The notes under the pieces: model-generated
Databases searched by the model: none
Told to the model about the DNA's origin: nothing
Seen by the model: the letters and a program-made list of their open reading frames with translations, nothing else
Translations under genes and position numbers: made by a program
NCBI GenBank assembly: GCA_045595445.1
Contig: JAZOAK010000069.1
Coordinates: 1-64,000, forward strand
Length of the DNA stretch: 64,000 nucleotides
DNA from: RGIG3009 sp045595445
GTDB taxonomy: Bacteria > Bacillota > Clostridia > Oscillospirales > Acutalibacteraceae
Direction of reading: 5' to 3'
In this document: positions 8,215 to 16,296 of the stretch, in pieces
Numbering within the stretch: the first letter of the stretch is position 1
Layout of the letters: every line of letters begins with the position of its first letter

Positions 8215-9069
8215 TCAACCGATCAGGCCGGTGGCAACCAATACGATGAGCACAATACCCAACACGATGCGGTACCAACCAAAGGCCTTGAAATCGTGCT
8301 TTTTGATGAAGTCCATCAAGAAGCGAATCACCAGTACGGATACCACGAACGATACCACGAAGCCGATCGCAAGGCAAGCCCAATCCAACCATTCAAACGA
8401 GGACAAAACGCCCTCAGCAGCGGCTTTGAGCAATTTGAGCCCCGACGCGCCGAACATGACGGGGATCGCCATGAAAAAGGAAAATTCGGCGGCGACGGTT
8501 CGGGAAGCACCGAGTGCGGTGGCGCCCAAAATCGTCGAACCCGAACGCGAAGTGCCGGGAATCAGCGCCAACATCTGAAACGCACCGATGCCCAGTGCCA
8601 AACTGGGACGAATCTCTGAAAGCTCGTTCACTTTCGTTTTGCGCACCAGGCACTCCATGACGATAAAGGCGATACCGTAAACGATCAACGCGGCGGCGAT
8701 AATGTATAAGAAAACACCTTTATGCTCTGCTTCCATGGCATCCAGCCAATCGTCGATCAGCAACCCTGCAATCGCGGCGGGAATACTGGCAATCAGCACC
8801 TTGCCCCACAACGTCCATGTGCCGCGTTTTTGTTCGGACGTCTTTTTGGGCGAAAAGGGGTTGAGTTTATGGAAATACAGCACCAATACCGCCAAGATGG
8901 AGCCGAGTTGGATCAGCACGGAGAACAAATCAAAAAACTCTTTGGAACGGGTAAACGGGATAAACTCCTCAACGATGATCAAATGACCGGTGCTGCTGAT
9001 CGGCAACCATTCGGTAACGCCTTGCACCACGCCTTGTAAAACAGCTTTAAGTAATTCCCAAATCTCCAT
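8215..9069 (-). CDS. uppP: Undecaprenyl-diphosphatase UppP/BacA
   Basis: 284 residues, seven to eight hydrophobic segments. It removes a phosphate from undecaprenyl pyrophosphate so the lipid carrier can be reused for peptidoglycan and other wall polymers; loss or gain changes bacitracin sensitivity. Diagnostic motifs: GVTEWLPISSTGHLIIVEEF near the N-terminus (catalytic E and S-S-T-G-H) and IPGTSRSGSTI in the second half. AGGTGATC precedes the ATG. It lies just upstream of ydbC on the same strand. Confidence 0.97.
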   Translation of the reverse strand: MEIWELLKAVLQGVVQGVTEWLPISSTGHLIIVEEFIPFTRSKEFFDLFSVLIQLGSILAVLVLYFHKLNPFSPKKTSEQKRGTWTLWGKVLIASIPAAIAGLLIDDWLDAMEAEHKGVFLYIIAAALIVYGIAFIVMECLVRKTKVNELSEIRPSLALGIGAFQMLALIPGTSRSGSTILGATALGASRTVAAEFSFFMAIPVMFGASGLKLLKAAAEGVLSSFEWLDWACLAIGFVVSFVVSVLVIRFLMDFIKKHDFKAFGWYRIVLGIVLIVLVATGLIG

Positions 9070-9082
9070 ACCCGATCACCTA

Positions 9083-9304
9083 TTAAATATCGATCTCACC
9101 GAGCAGGTCGCGAAGCAGAATGACCTCATCGGGTGTCAGCGTAACGCCTTTTCCCATTTTGCTGCGCTCAGGCGCCCAATCGCGAATATCGTATTTGGGC
9201 TCGCGGTCGTTCCAACTGATGAGGTTAATCTCCTTGCGCCAGCCCGTAGGGGACTCGGATAAGACACCGAGTTCTTTTACAATATCATACTTCAGTTCTG
9301 CCAT
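9083..9304 (-). CDS. ydbC: YdbC-family PC4-like single-strand DNA-binding protein
   Basis: 73 residues. It matches the short bacterial PC4/p15 family: MAELKYDIVKELGVLSESPTGWRKEINLISWN, then PKYDIRDWAPERSKMGKGVTL, the latter being the strongest family signature. The Lactococcus homologue YdbC has a PC4-like fold and binds single-stranded DNA; a role in transcription or repair is inferred. A good AAGGAG site precedes the ATG. It ends 13 bases before uppP and may be cotranscribed with it. Confidence 0.88.
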   Translation of the reverse strand: MAELKYDIVKELGVLSESPTGWRKEINLISWNDREPKYDIRDWAPERSKMGKGVTLTPDEVILLRDLLGEIDI

Positions 9305-9373
9305 GTTCGTTTACTCCTTTTATTTCATAAAATGCACGGTTTACTCAACAAAAACGCGGGGATGACCATCGCC

Positions 9374-9946
9374 TTAAAACAGCCATCTTTCCATGGGCTT
9401 GCCGGGCTGCGTGCTCGGCATATCCACCACCAACGGCAATTCGTCTGTCGTAGTCTCCGTTTTGTCGGCCTGCTCGGGCAACAATTCTGCAACCTGACGG
9501 CAGAAATCCAAGCCGACAGCGTGTAATTGCTCTATCCGTTCGGTTGTTGCGTCAACCTGCTTTTGCAATTCTGCTTTTTCTTCCCACAGCGTCGCGATCG
9601 CTTGATGCGATTGCTCTAACTGCTCGGAAAGTTCGGCATCACGCATGGTAGCCGCCTCGGAGGCTCCGCGCGCTTGTTCAAGTTCTGCGGTTACATTCGC
9701 GACTTGTGCGGTCAGCACCTCAACCTGCCCTTTGTATTCTTCCAGTTCTGCCGTCAACCGTTCGTTTTCACGAACAGCCTCCTGCTGCACCTTTGCCTCG
9801 GCAAGTTGTGCTTGCAGGGCTTCAATTTGCCCTTGCAGTTCGATTTCTTGGCGGGAACGTTCGGCTAACATCTCATCGATATACGCTAAAACGTCCTCTT
9901 TGCGAAACCCGCGAAGTGCGGTTTTGAACATTCCATATTCAGCCAT
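9374..9946 (-). CDS. DivIVA-like coiled-coil protein
   Basis: 190 residues. The first 30 (MFKTALRGFRKEDVLAYIDE) resemble the DivIVA N-terminal membrane-binding segment, which contains an F-x-x-x-L-x-G-Y/F-x-x-x-E/D-V pattern. Residues about 30-150 are an almost unbroken heptad-type coiled coil rich in E, Q, A and L (EIELQGQIEALQAQLAEAK, then ELEEYKGQVEVLTAQVANV). The tail is polar. This suggests a scaffold that recognises membrane curvature, for cell division or sporulation. It is much shorter on C-terminal extension than true DivIVA and its partner is unknown. Confidence 0.65.
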   Translation of the reverse strand: MAEYGMFKTALRGFRKEDVLAYIDEMLAERSRQEIELQGQIEALQAQLAEAKVQQEAVRENERLTAELEEYKGQVEVLTAQVANVTAELEQARGASEAATMRDAELSEQLEQSHQAIATLWEEKAELQKQVDATTERIEQLHAVGLDFCRQVAELLPEQADKTETTTDELPLVVDMPSTQPGKPMERWLF

Positions 9947-10018
9947 CAGCCCACTCCCTTTCCGTGGTAGTGGCTATATTGTACCATGCCGCCTACAAAA
10001 ACGCAAGCACTAATGTCA

Positions 10019-10049
10019 AAGGCACCGTCGGCGGTGCCGACGGTGCCTT
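10019..10049 (-). terminator. Hairpin downstream of the Gln-Asn repeat gene
   Basis: AAGGCACCGTCGGC and its exact complement, 14-bp stem with a 3-base loop. It lies 13 bases beyond the stop at 10063 on the minus strand. The trailing T run is weak, so termination may be incomplete. Confidence 0.6.
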
Positions 10050-10062
10050 CTCAGAAAGATGC

Positions 10063-10206
10063 TTAATACTTGTTTTGCGTGTTCTGTTTGTTCTGTTCGT
10101 TCTGTTTATTTTGCTTGTTCTGTTGATTCTGCTGGTTTTGCTGATTTTGTTTGTTCTGCTGATTCTGCTTGTTCTGTTGATTCTGCTTGTTCTGCTCGTT
10201 TTGCAT
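10063..10206 (-). CDS. 47-residue Gln-Asn-x tripeptide repeat protein
   Basis: This gene is too short for common length cut-offs. From the ATG at 10206, preceded by GGGAGG at nine bases, the frame reads Met, then fifteen tripeptides Gln-Asn-x where x is Lys, Gln, Glu or once Thr, then Tyr and a stop. There is no hydrophobic segment, signal or cysteine. The perfect three-residue period, ribosome site and downstream hairpin argue for a real gene. The composition recalls the Gln/Asn-rich repeats of gamma-type small acid-soluble spore proteins, but it lacks their longer repeat unit, so a spore role is only a guess. It lies between the coiled-coil gene and a membrane protein gene on the same strand. 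Confidence 0.72.
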   Translation of the reverse strand: MQNEQNKQNQQNKQNQQNKQNQQNQQNQQNKQNKQNEQNKQNTQNKY

Positions 10207-10278
10207 AAGTTCGTTCCTCCCTATCGTTTTAACCGGTACAAGAAGTACCGACGATAGTATGCCCGAACCAGTTGCCGT

Positions 10279-10995
10279 TTATTCCGCGTGTGCCGCAACA
10301 AAGGATTGCAACAGTGCAAGATACGCTTGCTGCTCTTGTCTATCCTTTTCGGAATCGAGTGATACGTTCCGAACACCAAAATACAACTCTTTCGGCACCG
10401 CCGGCCAAGCTTCCATTGCCTGCATATCCGCTTCTTTCAAGAGCGGACTGTCTTTCCAGTTCCAGTACGTGCCGTCCTCGCTGATGCCTGCTGTTTCAAC
10501 CGCGAGCGGTACAAAGAACGTAACGCCCTTATCCATTACCGGCTCTAAAACGTCGGTATAATATTCCGGATCAAACGCAAACAACAAGACGTCCCGCGCT
10601 ACAATGTGGGCGGTGACCGCTTGACGGTTTGCCATGGCGTATTGCGCGCCCGTTTCTGAAGAAACGTTGAGCACTTGAAGTTTGACAACCACTTTGCCGT
10701 CTTCGTTGCGGTCGGTTCCGACTTTCGCAAATTCCGCCTGCAAGCGGTTGGTCGCCTGCACTGACAGTTCTTGTTGTGTCACCAAACACACGGTATAATC
10801 CGCACGCGTTTTCGTTACCACTTGTGTAATCACCACGACCGCGATTGCCGCTATCAGTATGCCGATGATGGTCGGCCATTTATGATGGTACCAAAAATTT
10901 TCCCATTTTTCTTTGAAGGTCGACGGCGGCGGTGGTGGTGGCGTATATTCCAATTCCTCTTGACTCACCCCAACTAAGTAACGTTCTCTTGCCAT
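10279..10995 (-). CDS. Single-pass membrane protein, unknown function
   Basis: 238 residues. A cytosolic N-terminus of about 45 residues contains six consecutive prolines (YTPPPPPPSTFKEKWENFWY), followed by one transmembrane helix (TIIGILIAAIAVVVITQVV) and an extracytoplasmic domain of about 165 residues without cysteine pairs or a recognised fold. ATG at 10995 is chosen because GGAGGTGT lies eight bases upstream; a GTG nine bases earlier would swallow that site. I do not recognise the family beyond its common occurrence in Clostridia. It may form a unit with the Gln-Asn repeat gene just downstream. Confidence 0.7.
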   Translation of the reverse strand: MARERYLVGVSQEELEYTPPPPPPSTFKEKWENFWYHHKWPTIIGILIAAIAVVVITQVVTKTRADYTVCLVTQQELSVQATNRLQAEFAKVGTDRNEDGKVVVKLQVLNVSSETGAQYAMANRQAVTAHIVARDVLLFAFDPEYYTDVLEPVMDKGVTFFVPLAVETAGISEDGTYWNWKDSPLLKEADMQAMEAWPAVPKELYFGVRNVSLDSEKDRQEQQAYLALLQSFVAAHAE

Positions 10996-11056
10996 GGGTA
11001 ACACCTCCTTAGTTGATATCTATACCATACCATATTTTGCGCGTAATGTAAAGAAG

Positions 11057-11088
11057 AACCGCGCTGTCTTGCGCAAGACAGCGCGGTT
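11057..11088. terminator. Perfect 32-bp palindrome between nagA and the membrane protein gene
   Basis: AACCGCGCTGTCTTGC followed by its exact reverse complement, no spacer. It lies downstream of nagA (minus strand) and would act as a terminator hairpin, although T runs are short on both sides. Confidence 0.7.
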
Positions 11089-11106
11089 CGCGTGTTCAGA
11101 TCTCTG

Positions 11107-11140
11107 CTTGGTGTGTCGGGTTCGATCCCTGTCACACTAT
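11107..11140. repeat. Dispersed palindromic repeat, copy A
   Basis: CTTGGTGTG, a 16-base centre, then TCACACTAT. A second copy with the same ends and a partly matching centre lies at 19272-19306. Copy A contains the nagA stop codon. Its centre by chance reads like a tRNA T-loop (GGTTCGATCC), which copy B lacks. Confidence 0.5.
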
Positions 11141-12279
11141 CGGTTATCCACCTTAATTTGACCGCGCACGATCACCAAAACAATCTTAAAATTCTCGTCT
11201 ACTACCAACAAGTCGGCAAGTTTGCCTTCCTTGATGGAACCGGTTTCGTCGTCGACACGGATCGCACGGGCAGGATTGATCGTTGCAGACTTGATTGCCT
11301 GCTTGACCGGAATGCCGAAGCGGATAACGTTGCAAAGTTCCTCATACACATTGGAGGTTGAGGCAGCAATGGTACCGTCGGCAAGCAACGCCTTTCCGTC
11401 CTTAACATATACGGTTTGACCACCTAAATCGTATTCGCCGTCAACGTGTCCCGCTGCGCTCATGGAATCGCTGATGATGATCGAATTGTCTTCACCGAGC
11501 TGCGCAAACGCAATGCGCAAGGCTGCCGGATGGATATGGAATCCATCACAGATCATTTCCGCACGCACACCGTATTCACGGGTTTTATCAAATACCGCAC
11601 CCACGACACCGGGGCTGCGGTGGGTGAGCCCGCTTTGTGCATTGTACAGATGCGTAACGTGGCGTGCGCCCCATTCGATTGCTTGGCATGCCTCGTTGTA
11701 GTCGGCAGCGGTGTGGGCAATGGACACCGGACAGATCGGCTGGATTTCCTTGATAAACTCCTCCGCGCCGTCACATTCCGGTGCAATGTCAACCACCTTA
11801 ACGATGCCGCCGCAATCCTCGTGCAGTCGCTTAAACTCGGCGGCATCGGGATTGCGAACGTAGGCACCGTTTTGTGCGCCTTTTTTGGACATGGCGATAT
11901 ACGGCCCTTCCATATTGATGCCCTGAATGTATGCACCGTCCACCGTCAGACGGCAAGCCGCCACGTTACGGAAAATGCGTTGCAACTCTTCAAAAGACAA
12001 GGTCATGGACGTCGGGCAGAAGGAGGTAACACCGCGTTTGACCAAACAATCAGACATCGCTTGTAACGCTTCCTCTGTTGCCTCACCGGTATCATGCCCC
12101 GCACAACCGTGGATATGTATATCAATAAGGCCAGGTAATACGGTATATCCTTCCAAGTCCAGCACCGTATCGCCGCTTTCGCGGTTGTCGATCGCTGTAA
12201 TACGCTCACCTTCAACCGTGATATTCTGTCTTACCGTTTCAAATTGATCGTTATAGATCGTTGCATTTTTTAATAACAT
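11137..12279 (-). CDS. nagA: N-acetylglucosamine-6-phosphate deacetylase
   Basis: 380 residues. It removes acetate from GlcNAc-6-phosphate in the cytosol, feeding amino-sugar catabolism and wall recycling. Amidohydrolase features: LPGLIDIHIHGCAGHD (metal-binding H-x-H), ISMEGPY-like GINMEGPYIAMSKKGAQN, VSIAHTAADYN, HLYNAQSGLTHRSPGVVGA and the catalytic Asp in IIISDSMSAAG. The start at 12279 has AAAGGACG six bases upstream. No nagB or PTS gene is nearby; instead it sits at the end of a run with the PASTA pseudokinase, dnaI and dnaD, 13 bases after the pseudokinase stop. Confidence 0.95.
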   Translation of the reverse strand: MLLKNATIYNDQFETVRQNITVEGERITAIDNRESGDTVLDLEGYTVLPGLIDIHIHGCAGHDTGEATEEALQAMSDCLVKRGVTSFCPTSMTLSFEELQRIFRNVAACRLTVDGAYIQGINMEGPYIAMSKKGAQNGAYVRNPDAAEFKRLHEDCGGIVKVVDIAPECDGAEEFIKEIQPICPVSIAHTAADYNEACQAIEWGARHVTHLYNAQSGLTHRSPGVVGAVFDKTREYGVRAEMICDGFHIHPAALRIAFAQLGEDNSIIISDSMSAAGHVDGEYDLGGQTVYVKDGKALLADGTIAASTSNVYEELCNVIRFGIPVKQAIKSATINPARAIRVDDETGSIKEGKLADLLVVDENFKIVLVIVRGQIKVDNR

Positions 12280-12292
12280 AGTAACACGTCCT

Positions 12293-13915
12293 TTATTCTT
12301 GCGTTTCGACATCGCTAACGTACAATGTCACCGTATCGCCGATCGCGATCTCGGCACCCGCTTTCGGGGACGAACGCTCAACCAATCCTTTTTCCATCGT
12401 CGCTACCTGTAACCGCAAACTCTCCGTCACGTTATAACCCAGCGCTTGCAGATACAGTTTTGCATGTTCTTCTTTCCAACCGGCCAGATCTGGCATGACA
12501 CCAGTGGAGGGACCCGCGCTGATCACCACCGAAACGATGGTGCCGCGATCCACTTTCTCACCCGGTGCAGGCATCTGCGAAACGACGCGTCCTTTGGGAA
12601 CCGTATCGTGATATTCATAGCCTTTGAGTTCCACTTTCATATCACCCGACAGCGTGGAACCTTTGACCTGCGCATACACGCGTCCTCTTAAATCCTCCAC
12701 GTCAAACAGCGCCTCACCGGTGGGTGTCGGCACAAATTCGGTAGTGGTCGTGGGAGCCATGGTCAGCGCATCCTGCGTGGTGGTGGTCGCAACAGGCTCT
12801 TTGCCACCCAGGTTGATGACGTTCAAGCTGTTAAGCACCAACACCATGACAATGGCCAGCGCCGCAAACGCGGCGACAAAGATGATCCAAAGGTATTTGG
12901 TACCGTTCTTTTTCGGCGCTTCTTCCTCATCGTCCTCATGAATGAGCGCAGCAACCGCCGAAGTAGCGGTCACTTCATCCAACAACTGTTGAACGGTTTG
13001 CGTGCGGCGCGGCGCATACACGCGCAACGCGCGAACCAGACTTTCCTTGACGTGAGTAGGCGTTTTATCGGCAACCTCCGCAGGCATCAGCAGATCGTCT
13101 GCTTTTTTGCCGCGCTGTGTGGCAGCGACGGGATGCCGTCCCGTCAAAGCGAAAAACATGGAAGCGGCTACGCCGTACACATCGGAGGCGGGCGTACAAT
13201 CCGCGCCCTCCTCATATTGCTCCGGCGCCGCATAACCCGCGATCAAATTCGGCTTACACTCGGTGTTGACCGTGCGCGTTTCCGGAATGGCAAAATTCTT
13301 CAAACGCAGATTGCCTTCCGTGTCGACCAAAATGTTTTTCGGACTGATGCCCAGATGCAACAAGCCGGCCGCATGAATGGTGGACAATGCGGAAAGTAAC
13401 GGCAAAAACAGCCGTCTGGTTTCGTCAAACGACAAGCGACCGCCTTTCGCTGCCACGTATTTTTCAAGGCTTTTTCCTTCGCAAAATTCCGCTACGGTGT
13501 AGGCCGTTCCGTTTTCTTCGAAAATATCATACGACGGCACAACCACCAACACATCACGCAAGCGAGCAACCGCGCGGGCAACCGTCAAAAACTTGGCACG
13601 GTAAGAGGCAAAAACAGCTTCTTTTCCGTCTGCGGGCAAAAGGGCGCCGCTCTGCTGCCGCGTGCACAGCGTGGCAGGGAAAAATTCACGCAACGTGATG
13701 GCACTTTCCTCCTGTGTATCGTAGCCGATATACACCGCGCTGTCGCCGCCGATTTCCAACACGCGACCGACCAGATACCGACCGCTGAGCAACGTGCGAA
13801 TACGCAAATATTCCGGCGGATTCACGCCGCCCGCGGGATACCCGCAATGTGCGCATTTGGTCTCGCCCTCGTTAAGAGGATGCATACACCCCATACACAT
13901 CATGTTCGTTTCCAT
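12293..13915 (-). CDS. Zinc-ribbon/protein-kinase-like/PASTA membrane protein, probable pseudokinase
   Basis: 540 residues. Order: zinc ribbon with C7, C10, C21, C24; kinase-like domain to about residue 315; an acidic linker; one transmembrane helix (YLWIIFVAAFAALAIVMVLVL); a Thr-rich spacer; two PASTA-like repeats (GRVVSQMPAPGEKVDRG and GLVERSSPKAGAEIAIG). PASTA domains bind wall fragments. Catalytic residues are lost: the usual catalytic-loop H-x-D-x-x-x-x-N reads HLGISPKN, D-F-G reads N-F-A, and the ATP lysine position reads LREFFP where relatives have LKEYFP. It is therefore likely a sensor or scaffold, not an active kinase. It lies three bases after dnaI. Confidence 0.82.
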   Translation of the reverse strand: METNMMCMGCMHPLNEGETKCAHCGYPAGGVNPPEYLRIRTLLSGRYLVGRVLEIGGDSAVYIGYDTQEESAITLREFFPATLCTRQQSGALLPADGKEAVFASYRAKFLTVARAVARLRDVLVVVPSYDIFEENGTAYTVAEFCEGKSLEKYVAAKGGRLSFDETRRLFLPLLSALSTIHAAGLLHLGISPKNILVDTEGNLRLKNFAIPETRTVNTECKPNLIAGYAAPEQYEEGADCTPASDVYGVAASMFFALTGRHPVAATQRGKKADDLLMPAEVADKTPTHVKESLVRALRVYAPRRTQTVQQLLDEVTATSAVAALIHEDDEEEAPKKNGTKYLWIIFVAAFAALAIVMVLVLNSLNVINLGGKEPVATTTTQDALTMAPTTTTEFVPTPTGEALFDVEDLRGRVYAQVKGSTLSGDMKVELKGYEYHDTVPKGRVVSQMPAPGEKVDRGTIVSVVISAGPSTGVMPDLAGWKEEHAKLYLQALGYNVTESLRLQVATMEKGLVERSSPKAGAEIAIGDTVTLYVSDVETQE

Positions 13916-13917
13916 TG

Positions 13918-14907
13918 TTATTCCCCTTTCAGCGATTGCTTGAGCTTCTGCTGACGAATGTCCTTACCGACACATACCAACGGCTCGAATAAACCCGTAA
14001 CGCGTGACGCAATCTGCTCACCGTAGCGATCGGTCAGCTCCTTTTGATTCAAATTCGTGCTGATGATGGTGGGCTTCTCCGCTATCAGCCGCCCATTGAT
14101 GATGTTATGCAGCGCCGACGTGTAAAATGAACTGGAAAATTCCGTCCCGACATCATCTAAAATCAACAGATCACATTGAAGCAACACGTCCTCGGTGTTG
14201 CCGTCCGCTCTGCCGAAATGTTCCCGCTCCATACGGTGTAAAAGCTGTTGTACCGGTCCGTACACGACCGAATACCCCTGCGACAGTACCTCGCCGGCAA
14301 TGGCGAGCGACAAGTGCGTTTTGCCGACACCCGTCGGCCCGCGCAACAGCAAACTATCGTCATGTCCGTCAAAATTGCGGGCATACGCACGGCAATATTC
14401 AATGACCTGCCGCATCTGTGCGCGCGGGGCAATGCCGGTGCGGCTATCCGCTCGGGAGGAGTAGTAATCAAGCGACAGATCGTCAAACGACGTCGGTTTC
14501 ATCGCCGACAGTTCGGATAACTCCATGCAGGAATATTCCCGCATCAACTGCTCTAAGCAGGCACACGGCTTGCCGTCCGCAAACCCCGTATCTTGACAAA
14601 CAGGACAAGTATGCAGCGGCTCGAAATTTCCAGCCGTCGCGCCGTGCTTTTGCAGTAATGCCGCCAGTTCCGTTTGCAGCGCCAGATTTTCGTTTTTGAT
14701 CTTCTCTACCTGTTTTTCCACGTCACCCTTGTTAAGGATCGCCGCCACGACCTTGGCAGACGACTGCGCCATCAACTGTTCGATTTCACGCACGCGGGGT
14801 TCCGTTTCCCGCATTTTTTCGTGAAATGCCGCGGCGCGCGTAAGCGCAACACCGCGCCGCTCTTTCAAGGTCGCCATGGCTTTTTCATAGATCTCTCGTT
14901 TGAACAT
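13918..14907 (-). CDS. dnaI: Primosomal ATPase, DnaI/DnaC-like helicase loader
   Basis: 329 residues. A helical N-terminus is followed by a zinc-binding segment (CPVCQDTGFADGKPCACLEQ, four cysteines) and an AAA+ domain with Walker A RGPTGVGKTHLS, Walker B LLILDDVGTE and an arginine finger region ending DRYGEQIASRVTGLFEPLV. It should load the replicative helicase together with the DnaD-type protein encoded just upstream. ATG at 14907 has AGGTGA nine bases before it; a GTG at 14919 overlapping the upstream stop is an alternative. It is cotranscribed with the DnaD gene. Confidence 0.92.
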   Translation of the reverse strand: MFKREIYEKAMATLKERRGVALTRAAAFHEKMRETEPRVREIEQLMAQSSAKVVAAILNKGDVEKQVEKIKNENLALQTELAALLQKHGATAGNFEPLHTCPVCQDTGFADGKPCACLEQLMREYSCMELSELSAMKPTSFDDLSLDYYSSRADSRTGIAPRAQMRQVIEYCRAYARNFDGHDDSLLLRGPTGVGKTHLSLAIAGEVLSQGYSVVYGPVQQLLHRMEREHFGRADGNTEDVLLQCDLLILDDVGTEFSSSFYTSALHNIINGRLIAEKPTIISTNLNQKELTDRYGEQIASRVTGLFEPLVCVGKDIRQQKLKQSLKGE

Positions 14908-14915
14908 ACGGCGAC

Positions 14916-15878
14916 TCACCTCTTCTTCTTTTTATATACGGGTATATACTGCCCGACCATCTCTTCGTATTCCGTATTTTCCGCCGTGGATGCCTTGGCA
15001 GGCTTTTTACCCGACAATGCGAGAACTTTTTCTGCCGTATCCGCACCTTGGCTGTGCCAATTTTCCAATACGCGATCCATGTACCGCGTTTCAAATTTGC
15101 CTGTCTTTTCCAGACAGATGGCATACGCTTGCCGTAACACCTCGTCGGCAATTCCCCACTGACAGATCCATTTTTCCGCCGTGCGGCTTACCGTCGCACC
15201 GGTGAGCGGCTTTTCAAGCTGACAGACCGCCTGCACGTGCCGTACCGCCTGCTCACAGCGCTCCATGTAGCACAAGTGTTCCTCTGCCGCTTCCATGGTC
15301 AGAATACCGCGGTCAGCCCAATCCAGTGCCACTTTTTCTATGTATCGCATATTGATACGCTCCGCGTGCACCGCGTAACCGACTACCATCAAAAGTACCG
15401 CTGCGGGCAACCCGACCGTTTCATATAAATACAACAGCGTTTCCGCATCACCGTTTGAAAGCGGACGGCCCATGCGAGCGCTGACTTCCGTCAACAACCC
15501 ACCAAATTCTTCATCCTTCGTTTGACGACGAAGCACGTCCGTCATCTGCGGCTTTGTCACTTTGGGACGCGCCGCCTTCTTGGCCGGCTGCGGTACAGAC
15601 ACCGCGAGAGTAACCGTCGTCGCTTCCTCTTCCGGCTCATCAGTTCCCTGCAACACACCTGCCGCTACCCAGTATTGCAATGCGTCACGGCAGTCCGGCG
15701 CGGTTTCGCCGATGGCTTTTGCGCATACGTCCGCGTCAAAGGCGCCATCGTTTCGGGACAGCCACAGCAACACTTTCAGTTGCACCGAACCCGCCAGCCG
15801 CAAATGCCGATCCGCAATTTCTTCCGGTACGACAAACACGTGCCGCATAAGCGACGCGTTCCAAACGTATTCCGCCAT
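14916..15878 (-). CDS. DnaD-domain primosome protein
   Basis: 320 residues. The N-terminal winged helix (IADRHLRLAGSVQLKVLLWLSRNDGAFDADVCAKAIG) and two DnaD C-terminal domains are seen: one at EFGGLLTEVSARMGRPLSNGDAETLLYLYETVGLPAAVLLMVVGYAV and a second at TVSRTAEKWICQWGIADEVLRQAYAICLEKTGKFETRYMDRVLENWHSQG, which carries the YxxxIxxxW-type motif. DnaD proteins remodel DNA and help load helicase at origins and stalled forks. GGAGGG precedes the ATG. It overlaps or abuts dnaI, which fits a primosome operon. Confidence 0.9.
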   Translation of the reverse strand: MAEYVWNASLMRHVFVVPEEIADRHLRLAGSVQLKVLLWLSRNDGAFDADVCAKAIGETAPDCRDALQYWVAAGVLQGTDEPEEEATTVTLAVSVPQPAKKAARPKVTKPQMTDVLRRQTKDEEFGGLLTEVSARMGRPLSNGDAETLLYLYETVGLPAAVLLMVVGYAVHAERINMRYIEKVALDWADRGILTMEAAEEHLCYMERCEQAVRHVQAVCQLEKPLTGATVSRTAEKWICQWGIADEVLRQAYAICLEKTGKFETRYMDRVLENWHSQGADTAEKVLALSGKKPAKASTAENTEYEEMVGQYIPVYKKKKR

Positions 15879-15994
15879 GTGCTGTCCCTCCTTTCACAAA
15901 TTCATTACGAAGAATACCCACATTATTATATACATCTTTCGACCCGAAACGCAAGACCTTTTTCGTTTTTCGTCGCAATCGAAAAAATTTTGAG

Positions 15995-16023
15995 TTGATT
16001 TTTCTTGCAAAATATGCTATCGT
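15995..16023 (+). promoter_or_regulatory. Probable promoter of the ferredoxin gene
   Basis: TTGATT at 15995-16000 and TATCGT at 16018-16023 with a 17-bp spacer, 34 bases before the ATG at 16057. The -10 box is imperfect. Confidence 0.5.
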
Positions 16024-16056
16024 ACTAATCGTAAGAGCAAAGGAGGTGCTTGAACA

Positions 16057-16227
16057 ATGGCTTATAAAATCAACGATGATTGCATCAACTGCGGCGCTTG
16101 CGCCGAAGGTTGCCCCACCGAAGCGATTTCCGAGGGTGATGGCAAATACGTTATCAACCCCGAAACCTGCATCGATTGCGGCGCTTGTGCCGAGGCGTGC
16201 CCCGTTGGCGCTCCCCAGGCTGAATGA
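16057..16227 (+). CDS. 2[4Fe-4S] ferredoxin
   Basis: 56 residues, the length of classical clostridial ferredoxins, too short for many gene callers. Two cluster motifs are present: CINCGACAEGCP and CIDCGACAEACP, each CxxCxxCxxxCP. It is a soluble low-potential electron carrier for enzymes such as pyruvate:ferredoxin oxidoreductase and hydrogenase. AAAGGAGG lies upstream of the ATG. It has its own promoter-like sequence and a terminator, so it is probably expressed alone and strongly. Its presence points to an anaerobe. Confidence 0.97.
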   Translation: MAYKINDDCINCGACAEGCPTEAISEGDGKYVINPETCIDCGACAEACPVGAPQAE

Positions 16228-16242
16228 TGCCGATTGGATGAG

Positions 16243-16275
16243 GGCTGCCGTACCATACGCGTACGGCAGCCTTTT
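16243..16275 (+). terminator. Terminator after the ferredoxin gene
   Basis: GGCTGCCGTAC pairs perfectly with GTACGGCAGCC across a 7-base loop, then TTTTG. It lies between the ferredoxin stop and the methyltransferase start. Confidence 0.9.
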
Positions 16276-16296
16276 GTCTTGGAAAGAGGGTCTTGT

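Noticed and set aside
10063..10206. Simple non-coding microsatellite
   Set aside because: The period is kept at the amino-acid level with synonymous variation, and it has a start, ribosome site and stop, so it is treated as a gene.
11107..11140. tRNA-like T-arm (GGTTCGATCC) near a CACACTA acceptor-like end
   Set aside because: No 5' acceptor, D or anticodon arm upstream, and the second copy of the same repeat lacks the T-loop sequence. It overlaps the nagA stop.
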